From assembly GCA_944474755.1 (NCBI GenBank), contig OX104119.1:85502896-85566895 (forward strand): 64,000 nt of DNA. The letters run 5' to 3'. The DNA comes from Limnoperna fortunei (lineage: Eukaryota; Mollusca; Bivalvia; Mytilida; Modiolidae). The translations under genes were made by a program, and so were the position numbers. Each line of letters begins with the position of its first letter. Position 1 is the first letter of the stretch. A model generated the notes under the pieces. The model searched no databases. It had not been told where the DNA came from and saw only the letters and a program-made list of their open reading frames with translations. Positions 36,346 through 47,699 of this stretch are shown here, piece after piece.

Positions 36346-37209
36346 CTGAAAATTAAAACAAAAGCATACATTTATTATTAATACAGCTGAAGCAGATATT
36401 AAATCTTTAACAATCAGTTTGAACTCCACATATTTCTAAACATTATCACGTTATACTGTTTGTCAGACATGTATTCAGAGATTTTTTGTCAGCCTAACAG
36501 ATAAAAACACATATAAAACCTTGGCATGAATACAGTAAATATTTGCTTGCCTGTGTAATAATATTAAAAAGTAGGCGAATGTAGCATCAATAAGTCAAGA
36601 AAATTCAGAAAGTTATTCAGAAAATTAAATTGGAATATTTTTTTTAAAAAGAAAACCAAATAAATTCAGAGTCTCAGTCAGTTAAAAGACATAAATTGTT
36701 TGTGTTGTTTTCGCAGTTATTATAAAGTTTAGATAAAAATATGTGACGGTGTTTCAAGCATCACTGTAACCCAATAAAGCGTGATATATATATATAGGGA
36801 ATTTAAATATCCAAACTTAAAAATGTAAAAGTTTATTACTGCCTGAGTACGAATTGCTCTTCAAAACCTAATGCTCGATGTCCTTCAAGTCATTCTGTCA
36901 TGTAATAAAAATAACTTATCATTTGCATCAACTTCGTAATTGGGTGTGCAGTTCAATCCAGAAAAATAACTTTTACTCTTTTTTCTTTTTTGTTAACTTT
37001 ATCTGACATGTAAACTATATATTTTTAGTTGATGTCAACTAGTTAAAGTTGTTATATATTTCCAATTAAAACTAATTGTATTTTCTGTTTTAAATTTTAC
37101 TTGAAATGCAAAATTGTTTAATAAAAATATTAAAGATAATAAAAGCTGCATCTATGACAGTGATTATTAACATCTCGACTTGCTTAAAGTGCTTATTAAT
37201 TTACTAATC

Positions 37210-37510
37210 TTTAGATTCTAAAGTAATCTATGTTGATATCAAATCTTTTCAACATATTACTGCTTACACTTTGTATGCATTATCATTTGTGTACAACTAA
37301 AACCTTCAGAAAGAATGGTGCTGCAAATCCTGTTAACTTTTAAAACTGAAATTGTATTAGACAAAATTCAAAAAAACATTTTGTAATATAATCTTCAAGA
37401 ATATTTGCTTAGGATGTGAATAGGAGACATGGATCCATGGGAATGGCTCAATGTGCATACTTAAATATTACAAAACATTAATTGGATTATCAAAAACATT
37501 ACCTTATAAA
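37210..37510. repeat. LRR intron segment also found at 46.03 kb
   Basis: GCATTATCATTTGTGTACAAC and AGACAAAATTCAAAA-like blocks match 46.03-46.21 kb. The junction shows where the Penelope and LINE block (39.34-46.03 kb) entered this intron type. Confidence 0.55.
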
Positions 37511-38092
37511 CCTTTCGTATAAATATACAAAATGATTTAAAGATCCCATTGAAACAGCTGTCATATCTGTTACATTGTCATTGCACAGAAATTGTACCAT
37601 TATATATATAATTATTTTAAAATGTCAGTGAATTTATCATGTATTAGATAGCAATGGATAATAATAAAATAAATGTATTCATAAATTTATTACATTATCC
37701 ACAGTAATCTAAATTATAAAAATCATATCATAAGCTATGTGTAACTGTGCCATGTGTCTCTGTTACTGATCGGAGCTGTATTTATAATCTGTATAGGGTA
37801 GTTTTATAAAATAAACCTAGTACAGTTAACACCTATACAGGTTTGCCATCAATACTGATTATACCTTCTGTAGGAAGCAATGCCGACAGTTTATTTATTT
37901 TAAAAATTAAAAAAAACAATTTGCATCGGATTGGCAGTTGCGAATGTTCCTTAACCAGACAAGAAGTAGTTATTATTTTTATGGATTGATATGAATTAGA
38001 AATGTCCCACTTTAAATCGACTTTATCTAATTGGAGGTTTCATCATCTCATTCTTCAGTTCATAATTTGTTTAAGACATTAATACAACTTAC

Positions 38093-38161
38093 ATAAATAG
38101 TGAAGGGTGACTATTAAATGCTCCTTGTTCAATTGATGTCAATCGGTTGTAGCTTAAATCT
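38093..38161 (-). CDS. LRR exon, DIS type, 69 bp
   Basis: A 69-bp exon, tttccag acceptor and gtaagt donor, phase 2. It encodes DLSYNRLTSIEQGAF then NSHPSLF and a split isoleucine. It is one residue shorter than the 72-bp exons and has lost the usual GVS-L turn. Confidence 0.75.
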
Positions 38162-38379
38162 CTGGAAATAACAAAAAGCACACACCATCATTATTGCAGT
38201 CGTAACAAAAAAGTAAAACAGTTGAAACTCCATACATTTCGTAATATTAAGACTTTTCTCGCTCTTGATTTTATTTGCACATTAAAGATCTCACAGAAAC
38301 AAATAAAATCTATTACGTTGCCGCTGTACAGAATTGATCATTGTTTCTGCTCATTACATTAAATACGAAAGTTACTTAC

Positions 38380-38457
38380 AACTTAAAAGAACTGTCTCTA
38401 CTTATACCCATAAATGTATACGTAGCTATTGATGTCAACTTGTTGTGGCTTAGATTC
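38380..38457 (-). CDS. LRR exon, NLS type, 78 bp
   Basis: A 78-bp exon, attttcag acceptor and gtaagt donor, phase 2. It encodes NLSHNKLTSIATYTF then MGISRDSSFK and a split leucine. The 26-residue length is typical of the NLS-type exons, which alternate with DIS-type exons. Confidence 0.8.
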
Positions 38458-39339
38458 CTGAAAATAAAAACAAAAGCACACAGTTATTAATAATTCAGCT
38501 CCAGTCGATATTAAAAAACACTTAAAAAATCAGTTTTAAACCAACTTATTTCTAAATATGATTACCTGATACTGTTCGTCAGATATATGTATTCACAGAT
38601 TTCAAATTTTAACCAAAACAGATAGAATCACATCTATAACCTTACCATAAACACATATAGTTTTGCGTGCCTGTTTAATAATATAAAAAGGTCGAATGTA
38701 GCAATAACAAGTCAACAAAATTCAGAAACAATATTTCGAAATTTAATTTGAATCTTTAAAAAATGAAACCAAATAAGTTTTAAATTCGGCCTGACTCTCA
38801 ATAAGGTAAGAGATATATTCATTAATTGTTTCGCATTGTTAAGAGTAATTAAAATTGTTATAAAGTTAAGATCAAAATATGAGAATTTGTGTCAGGTATC
38901 TTTATTACCAAATAATGTATGATAATATATAAGGAAGTTAAATATCAGATCTTAAACATGTAACAGTTTATTACTGCCTGCAGAAGAAGTTTCTTCAAAC
39001 TCATTACTCGATTTGTATCAAGTTATTCTGCCATGTAATAAAAATAACTTACCATTGGTAACAAATGCGTAATTGCTTGGGTTTATCAACCCGCCACAAT
39101 AACTTCCAATTGTTTTGTTAAATTTATGAGACATGCAAACTTAATATTTTTACTAGATGTGAACTAGTTACATGTATTTTTAATTAAAACGAATTAACTG
39201 TATTTCCTGTTTCAAGTTTTACACTTTCGAATGTTCTTTGAAAACTATAATTGTTTTAAAAAATATACAAGAAGCTTATTAGTTTAGTTATCATTTTTTC
39301 CTTAGATTGGTAAGTTATATGTGTTTACATCAAATATTG

Positions 39340-39572
39340 TAAACATAGATCTAGAAGGCCTACTGAAGAAGAAAGAAAAGACTCTGGCCCAGATTTTTAA
39401 TTTCACATTCCGCTATATTGATAATGTTTTGTCCCTCAACAATCCTAAATTCGGTGACTATTTACATTCAATTTAAGCTAGCGAGCTTGAAATTAAAGAC
39501 ACCACAATACACAAAGATCAGCCTCTTACTTAGACCTACTTCTAGAAATAGATTCAGGAGAACTACAAACTA
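39340..39572 (+). pseudogene. Penelope-like RT fragment, left of the LINE
   Basis: Codons for FNFTFRYIDNVLSLNN show an RT motif C in which the second catalytic aspartate is asparagine. A stop follows at HSI, then a frame change into TQRSASYLDLLLEIDSG. The same protein continues past the nested LINE at 45442. The motif order resembles the Penelope-like elements with permuted domains (Naiad type); that assignment is an inference. Confidence 0.65.
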
Positions 39573-40027
39573 TTTTTTTTAATATTTATTAGTTTTTTCC
39601 AAAGCAAGTACAAGTATACAAATATCAGAATACTCATGTTGACAATAAACTGATACACAATACACATATATAAATCTAGATGTTTACATATAGTAATTGT
39701 ATTTATACACATACATGTAAAATAGGTATGTATTTGTAATCTTTAATTGTAAAATTGTATTTCTTTAAGTGCTCTGGGATTTTTGTTTAGCATTAAAAGG
39801 AGAATAACAGAAGCTTAATTGGAAGAAAAAGGGGAGGGGGCGGAGGAAATATATTTGTTTCCCAAACGGTGCTACCAATATAGAAGAAAATTTCAATCTG
39901 AGTATATAGTCATGTACTGTTGAGCATCAGTCAGTCTTAAAAAGAGTATGCCAAATATTCCATTCTTTGTTGAAAATATCAATGTTTTGTGCAAGCAATG
40001 CTGCATACTTTTCTGTCTGGTATAAAT

Positions 40028-43000
40028 TTATAATAGAATTTTGGAGTCCTTGGAGTGGTTTTTCAAGGCATCGGCATGTGAAATATAGTGTTTAATTTTC
40101 AATATAATTAGGTTATGCACTTTAGGGTTCTTTGAGTTAAGTATTCCAAACATAAAAGATTTCTTATTATAGTTCAGTGGGAAGTGTATCATTTCTATTT
40201 GCCACTTCTCAAAGTTTTCTAGTAATAACTGAACTTTTTCGCATTCCCATAGAAGGTGGGTTATTGTTTCTGGCTGCTTTCCACATAAAGTACAAAAATG
40301 ATTTGTTTTAATTTTAATTTTTTCTAAAAATGACTTAGTAGTAAGAACTAAATGATTTATTTTATATTGGAACCATTGAAGTTGGGAGTTACCTGTAACT
40401 TTAAAAGGCAGATTATATATATTTTTAATATCTGATTCATTGAACTGGAACAGGTGTACTAGTTTATCTTTATTTGTAGGTTCTGAACATGCTGAATGGA
40501 CATTCATTAAGACTTTAAAGAAATCTTTTGATCCTTTCTTGTTCTTAAGAAAAATAGAAATATTTTGTGGTTTATATGGATACATTATTTTGGGGGGATC
40601 ATTTACGCTTTTACGCTTTTCTTGTGTTTTTCTGATAGATTATTAAGGCATTGGGTTAATCAATAATATGTCAGATAATTTGTTTGAATACTAAATCTTT
40701 TTTGTAGCTTTTCCAATGATAGAAATGTACCGGTTTCATCCACAAGATCATTTATAATTTTTACTCTTTTTTTGAACCATTCTTTGTAGAAAACACATCT
40801 ACCACCAATTCTTACATTTTTATTATACCATATTGGTGACATCAAAAAATCTTCCCAATAAAGGTTTTCTTTTGCATTCAGAATATCTATCTACACATTT
40901 AGGACATCTGTCCAAAAGGGATTGACACATTTTTTTGTATGTTTTTTTTATATTTTCAATTCCTGTTTCAAGTAGTTCTTCAAAATTAATATCAAAAGAT
41001 TGCATTATATCTTGAAGTTTATTATTATATATGAGTCTTCGAATCCATGTCGCCTTTATTGAGTTCATAAATACTTTTAAATTAATCATCTTTAATCCAC
41101 CTTCATAGTAATATTTCGTTAATGTGTCTCGTTTGACTTTTCCAATGGGTTTTTGCCAAATACAGTTAAAAAATAATGAATTTATATCAGAAATGTACTT
41201 TTAATCTGGATTTGGAAGAACTGAAAAGAGTTGTACTAGTTTTGGGATGGCTAAAAGTTTTGATAATTGTTATTCTGCTAATGGGGGTTAGATTTCTTTT
41301 ACTCCAACTATTTAAAAGGGCACTGATTTCAGCTATTTTTTGTCGTTGTTCATTTTGATCACTTTTGACATATCTAGATTGAAGTCAATTCCCAAATATG
41401 TAAAAGTGTTTTACCCCATGCAAGATTTAATTCCGGACATAATATTTTTTTACTAAACTTCATACTACCTATCCATACTACCTGAGTCTTACTAAAATTT
41501 ATTTTTAAACCAGATATTTCTCCAAAATGTTTTAGTTCTTTCATTGTTTCCTTTAAAGATATTTCTGAACCATCTAGGATAAAAGCAGTATCATCAGCAA
41601 ACTGAGAGAGTTTATATTAACACTTTTTATACCTTGAATATTGCTGTTTGTTCGTAGTTGTATAGCTAGAATCTCTGCACATAGAATAAATAAATATGGA
41701 GAAAGGGGGTCCCTTTGTTGACCACCCCTCTGAATTTAAAAAAAATTCTGACAAATTACCACCCTGGTTTACAGCAGAAATTATGTTTGTATAAAATATG
41801 TGAACCCATTTTTGTATTGATGTACCAAAATTAAAAAACTGCAGAACTTTTTGTAATTGCCAAGATATCGAGTCAAATGCTTTTTCAAAATCGATAAATA
41901 GGAGTAGACCTGGGATATTTTTGTCTTCTGTCATTCGCATCAAATCATAGAGTAACCGTGAATTTTCTCAAATATATCTATCTAGCACAAAGCCTGTTTG
42001 GTCAGGGTCAATTAGTTTTTGTAAACAGTATTTAATGCGGTTTGCAATAACCCCCGAAACAATTTTATATGATGTATTTAGAAGGGTGATAGGTCTCCAG
42101 TTTTGCACAAACTGTCTTGGTTTATCTCCCTTAGGTAAGCAAGTAATAATACCTTGTCTTTGAGTCACTGACAACTGCCCACTTTCAAAGCCATGATTGA
42201 CTTATTAAAAAGGTGCCAATAGATTTCAAAAATACTTTAAAAAATTCTGTAGTGAAACCTGATGATCCTGGGCTTTTTTGTTTTTCATGTTTTTAAGCAC
42301 AATTGAGGATTCTTGAAGGGTAATTAGACCTTCTTATTGGTCTGACTTGATTTTAGATAATTTGGGTACATTTGTATCTTTGAAATGATTGTCAAGTTTT
42401 TCTCAATTTACTGAATTATTGCCTTTTGAGTAAAGCTCCATATAAAATAGTTTCACCTTCTTTAAAATTTGTTCTTGCTTTTCAATAATAGTTCCATTTT
42501 CTTTCTGGATTCGAGAGAACAAAAGTATTTAGATGGTTTTTCCCCCTCAATAATCCACTGAGCTTTTGATCTTATTATACTTCCTTGTAATTTTTTTGGT
42601 CGTAAATCTTGAAGTTCTTTCTTTTTGGCATCCATATCATCTATGTTGACATTATCTTTACCTAGATTTTCTTCCATTTTTGGTATATTATTGACCAACT
42701 CTTTTTCATAATTTTTTTCTTGATTTTTTTTTAAACGACTATAAGAAATTGTTTTCCCCTTATTTCTATTAGAAGTATTTCAAAAAAGAGTTGGTCATCA
42801 ATTGTAAGAGCTATTTCTGAATCAGGAATATTTATTACATTTACATTTTTAGGGCAATTGGAGTATTGCTTTTTAACGTCGATTATTTTTGAATTTATAG
42901 TTTGAAGATATTCTTCATCTTTTAAAAGAGAGTTGTTAAATTTCCATAGACTTTTTCCTCTTTTGAATTCATTGAAGACAAGATGTAAATTAATCATGGC

Positions 43001-43686
43001 GTGATCTGACCGGTAACTGGACTCAATATTGGAATTTTTAAGTGAGGGTAAAGGATCATCTGATATCAGGAAGAAATCTAGTCTAGATTGTTTCAGTGGG
43101 GATTTCTTTCGCCATGTATACCTTCTCTTTTCAGGGAAAATTTCTCTGAAAGGGTCGACCAGGTTTTTATTCTCAACTATTTCTAGGAGTTTTGCCCTTG
43201 CTTTCTCGTTGTTAATATTTACATAATTATCATAATCTATCTCAGGATTAATTACTAGATTATAATCACCACATAGTATATATGATGTATTTTCAAAATC
43301 ATCTAATATATCTGAAATTGTTTCAAAAAAGTTTGGGCTGTCTGTGTTTGGTCCATACAAGCTGATAAGAGTTACTCTGTGGTTTTCTATTGTTATGTCC
43401 AGAGCTAACAAATTTCCATTTTGATCACTTTTTTTTCTGTGTACATAAATTCAAAATTGTTATTAAATAGTATACACACACCTCTTGCATTAGAAGTGTA
43501 TGAACTAAAATAACATGCATGACCCCACATATTTTGTATTATACTTTCTTGTGGATCAGTGAAGTGAGTATCCTGTAGACAATATATGTTGCAATTTTTA
43601 TTAAGTAGATAGTCAAAAACATCTTTTCTCTTTTTGACATCACCCAGACCTTGACATTTGACTGACAGTATCTTAATACCTTCCAT
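40028..43686 (-). pseudogene. LINE ORF2 (endonuclease and reverse transcriptase), multiply broken
   Basis: The endonuclease starts at 43686 (ILSVKCQGLG...CLQDTHF, then CGDYN and the SDHAMINLHL end) with a frame change near 43.41 kb. The linker has GEKPSKYFCSLE (about 42.53 kb). The RT has NWRPITLLNTSYKI (42.1 kb), DFEKAFDSISW (41.9 kb) and FADD (41.6 kb) in different frames. The C-terminus has an HFCTLCGKQPETITHLLWEC zinc-binding motif near 40.3 kb. At least six frames are needed to read it. In intact elements this protein nicks DNA and primes reverse transcription. Confidence 0.85.
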
Positions 43687-44304
43687 AGATGAGGTGGTAT
43701 TTGTTTACATAGGCAGCAACCCTTGGAAAAACTAACATTACATGTGACAAAGGGAAACAGGGGAAGGGAGAAGTGATATTGTGGAAGAGATATAAAAATT
43801 GCTTTACATTCAACATGGCTAAACTCTTTAATTTGGGACAATTTTTGGTGCATTATATACTTGAAAAAAAAGATAATAATGAAAAAGGGGGTGATATTAA
43901 TTTTGAGTCTATAAGTTGTAATACATATGTTTTAATTGGTAACAGTGATTAATAATACTGGTTTTCGACCATTAAAAACTACTTTTAATGAAATGTGAAA
44001 TTGTCATGAGAAAATCTATTTTCATGACTATTATCAAGACATAATTTCCAAAAATTATTTCAAATGTTTGTTTGGATTATTTTTTACATCTAATTATTTG
44101 TACTATAAAAAGACTTATTTACTAAAACTATACATTAAATAAGTTATTTAAATATTATAATGTACCAAAACACATGTCTCATAAGGGAGGTAACTGAAGA
44201 TAGTGCCTTGATGATGTGTAAAATACTGACCTTAGTCACCATTTCTGTTTTCTGAATTTTCATTTAGTTCATATATCAACTTACTGTCTATGCCATCAGA
44301 GATA

Positions 44305-45176
44305 TCAAAAAGAAATTTGAATACCATTTTTTGTCACTCCATACACACAGCAATTGCAATAATAAGCATAGTCAATGTCTTTATGTCGTTTAAGCTGTTG
44401 GATAAGGTCTCTGTTTTTCCGGCTAATGTCATCATAGAGTCTGACTCTGCTTTTTAGATGTTTTTTCCTTCTCATTATTTTGGTCTTTATATCACTATTT
44501 TTCATTTTAATTATCACTGGAGGCACACAAGCACTTCTGCTTTTTAGTCTATGTATTGCAATTATCATTGCAGATTCCAGCTTTAGGTCCCCTTTAACCA
44601 TCTTGTCCTTTAAAGTGCTGTCATTTTCTTGTGGAAAACTGGTCATCTTTATGTTGAATTTCCTCGAATATTGCTCATTGTAGTTTGCCATCGAAATTGC
44701 CTCATTCGCCTTACTTTCAATATTCTCCAGACTCTTTGCTAAGTTTTTAGTATCAACATGTTGATCCATACACTTCTTGTTGGTTTTTTGTAACTTGTTC
44801 TCTAAATTTTCCTTAAGTTTTTCTATTTCTTTATTTTGCTTTTCTAATATTTTTGACACCTGCTCATCAATTTCTTTCTTGATTTCCTGTTTAAAAGCTG
44901 TTAAAATATTATTCACAATATTAGTAATCATTGTTTCTATGTCTTCACAACTTCCTTCAGGGCATTACTAAGGTCTTCCTTTGTAATGTTCTCCTTCAGT
45001 ACACTTTTTATATCCTGAAGGTCTTTTGTGATTTCTGTTAAGTCCAGACTTAAATCCATACTATGATCACTCTTTTCAACATCTGAAAGTGTTCTCTTAG
45101 CTAATTTTGGATTCTTTTCAGAGGTTTTAATTGTTTCTTTATCTTTCTTAGCCAGATCCTGCCTTGGGGCTAGCAA
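44305..45176 (-). pseudogene. LINE ORF1 (L1-type ORF1p), frameshifted
   Basis: An N-terminal charged segment of 79 residues (45176-44937) stops at TAG, and a second frame (44931-44305) continues the protein. A one-base indel near 44940 separates them. The second part begins with a long coiled coil (EIKKEIDEQVSKILEKQNKE) and ends with an RRM and C-terminal region like the Transposase_22 family (KSRVRLYDDISRKNRDLIQQ). In active elements this protein forms trimers that bind the element's RNA. ORF2 lies downstream on the same strand. Confidence 0.8.
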
Positions 45177-45441
45177 TGTCTATATTGGTTTTTGTCCACC
45201 TGATTTTGACATCATGAACAGTTTTCAATCACAAATGCAAAAAGTTATAATTAGCACACAAAAAACACAGTTACTGCACAGGTAAAAAAAAATCAAGAGA
45301 AAAATTATCACCATCAGATAGAGAAAGTCTCAAGCAACACACTGATGTAAAAATTATCTCAGTCTGGCCCCTAAATACATAGCAAAACACCAAACATTGG
45401 AGAGCCTGTCTAGTGAGTGTGTTGATAGTCCGCCATCTTGA

Positions 45442-46026
45442 GAGAACTACAAACTAGGCTCTACGACAAGCGTGATGACTTCAACTTCCCAATTGTCAAT
45501 TTCCCGTTCATCGACAGCAACATTCCAGCAGCTCAAGCGTATGGTGTTATTCTACGTTATTCTAGATCCTATGATCTTTATTCAGATTTTCTGGACCGAT
45601 CACTGCTGTTGACTGCTAAACTACTCAAACAAGGGTTTGTTGTACCTAGGTTGATGTTATCTCTCCAGAAGTTCTATGGTCAGCACCACGACTTAATTGA
45701 TCGTTACGGGAAATCAGTGTCTCAAATACGATCTGACATTTTCGCTGAGTCATAGGTAGTGTTTCCTATTCCTGGATTTGACTTTTCCCTAGACAAGACA
45801 ATGAGTAACTCGACGGGTTTCTACTTAGAGGCAGGCACTGATTACTCGTCCAGAGCACCTGAGTGCACCCATGGTTTTTATTGGGTTCGGGTTACTGTCT
45901 TTTTGTGTTTTATGTTTTTGATTTTTGTGTTGTGTTTGTCTATATCCGGACTTGTAACTGTCCCTTGGTTTTTGGCTCTTGTTGTTCGTTCGGTTTTCTT
46001 TGCTACTTTCATATTACATAGTACAC
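45442..46026 (+). pseudogene. Penelope-like RT fragment, right of the LINE
   Basis: Continues the interrupted RT: RLYDKRDDFNFPIVNFPF, SNIPAAQAYGV, a DFLDRSLLLTAKLLKQGF segment and KFYGQHHDLIDRYG, ending at TAG near 45752. After the stop a tail conserved with the copy at 25.05 kb runs to about 46.02 kb. Sequence on both outer sides resumes the LRR intron seen at 37.2 kb, which dates this insertion before the LINE. Confidence 0.65.
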
Positions 46027-46199
46027 TTTAGTATACATTATCATTTGTTAACTACCAAAACTTCGAGAAAAGAATGTTGTAGCAAATCATGTTGACTGTT
46101 TAAACTGATATTGTGTAAGACACAATTCAAAAACATTATATTATGATAATGGTTGATAAACGAGATGCATCCACGTGAATTGTTCGATTATAATACTTT

Positions 46200-46570
46200 A
46201 ACATTGCAAAAAATTTATTTTATTAATCTTCCACATAATTGTTCAAATTTATTTTGGACTTTTACACTGCATAGTTATTTAATTGGACTTCATTATATTA
46301 ATGCACGCCATTAGGTAGATAACATTTGGACTAAGTTTATCAATAGGATATTTTGGAGAAAAACTGGAACTTTCATATAAAATTTCAGTAGACATTACTT
46401 GTTTGATATTTGTTTTTAATTCATTGTTTACAATAGATAATTAATTGTACTTTTTAATGTTGTTTCATTGCTGCCTTCAGTAAGCAGATATTTCTTAACC
46501 CTGACACAAACGTTGCATGTGGTAGAATGTAATTCATCAATAACTTAAATATAAACTAATTTGATCGCAT
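46200..46570. repeat. Intronic repeat, copy 1
   Basis: Shares TTGGACT-AGT-TATCAATAGGATA, ACTGGAACTTTCATATAA and TATTTCTTAACCCTGACAC with 53.1-53.48 kb. Confidence 0.55.
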
Positions 46571-46589
46571 TCAAGACGAACAAAATACG

Positions 46590-46700
46590 AAATGATAGTT
46601 GACTTGACTAAATGTGCGTCACGCGTACTAAATTCACTTTTCCTTGGTATCTCTGACATTTTATTTACAGCCACTAGGTATATCAGTAATTTTATTAGAG
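46590..46700 (+). repeat. Fragment of a Penelope unit end
   Basis: A GACTAAATGTGCGTCACGCGTACTAAAT-like stretch and the following GGTATCT-TTATTTAC block correspond to the sequence after the hammerhead at 52.49 kb. The ribozyme core is missing. Confidence 0.4.
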
Positions 46701-46960
46701 ATATAGTCATTTTCTAAATTTACTTCTCTAAAATTTCGATAATATTTCTAATTCTAATGCAGTTATTGATATAAGGTCGATTTTGATATAACGTATAACG
46801 TATAACGTCAATAATTTCATGGCATCAATTCCACGATTGATACCGTGATGTTAACGCAAGCGCAGATGTTATTTCCGTAAATAAAAATTCCCATTTAAAT
46901 GAATTAATTTGGTTTATTATTGCCGTAGCATTAGAATGAAGATAACCTTAATGTATTTGA

Positions 46961-47081
46961 AGATTTGCCGGCATCAATTGGTGATTTGATGGTCGGAAAT
47001 ATTCGTTTACTGACTCCGTTTACGAGTCAACAGCAAACTCGATTTCCGACCATCAAATCACCAATTGAAGCCGGCAAATCT
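46961..47081. repeat. 40-bp inverted repeat with a 41-bp loop
   Basis: Arms 46961-47000 and 47042-47081 match except at one base (AGATTTGCCGGC...GGTCGGAAAT). It could be a very short foldback element or a remnant of a MITE. Confidence 0.85.
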
Positions 47082-47699
47082 TAAAAAACAATACAGTTAT
47101 CTTCTAATTTTAAGGTGTTTTTTATTTTCAATGTTTAGATAGACTTAGCCGGATTTGGTGGAAAATTGAGGAATTTTGGTGAGAAAAGCTTAATAACATC
47201 TTAATCATTTGGACTTCAGATATTTTTGGGGTTTGAGAGCAACTCATGCGTTCTTACTAGACGAATTACAAATTACACACAAAATGACCTCTTAATAATT
47301 TCAATAAATCTGCATAAGTTCAACAGAATGTTATTATTGTTGTCTGTACTTCAATGAAATATTCGGGCATTCAATTGTGTCCCCACGTGCATCAGTAACC
47401 AACTATTTGGCACACATTTCAAATATGCAATCATCTTGTATTATACTTATTCCGAGGTAAGAGTGTAATGGAGTCAACTGCAAACATTGAATGCAAGCTT
47501 GTTTGTTCTAATAGGGATGTAGTTTCTATTTGCTATATCGTGGCGTTCAGTTTTTATTCTGCAACCACTTCCATTAAAGATTTGCAAGCTACAACAAAAT
47601 GTTTAGACTTTTTGATTGGCTAGTAGAATTATTAAACGTCAATAACTACAGTTATTACATAAACATGTTTGTTTTGATGTGTTTCTCTGAATTGTGGCA

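Larger units (their letters stand above)
39573..45441 (-). mobile_element. Full-length L1/Tx1-type LINE, inactivated
   Basis: The element is 5.87 kb long and flanked by a perfect 15-bp target duplication, GAGAACTACAAACTA (39558-39572 and 45442-45456). The left end is a short poly-T, the poly-A tail of a minus-strand insertion. The right end begins with AAGATGGCGG, an L1-like 5' start. It carries a coiled-coil ORF1 and an ORF2 with APE-type endonuclease, RT with a FADD box (41590-41601) and a C-terminal zinc-finger region. Frameshifts and stops break both ORFs, so it can no longer move by itself. The L1/Tx1 clade is judged from sequence style. Confidence 0.88.
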
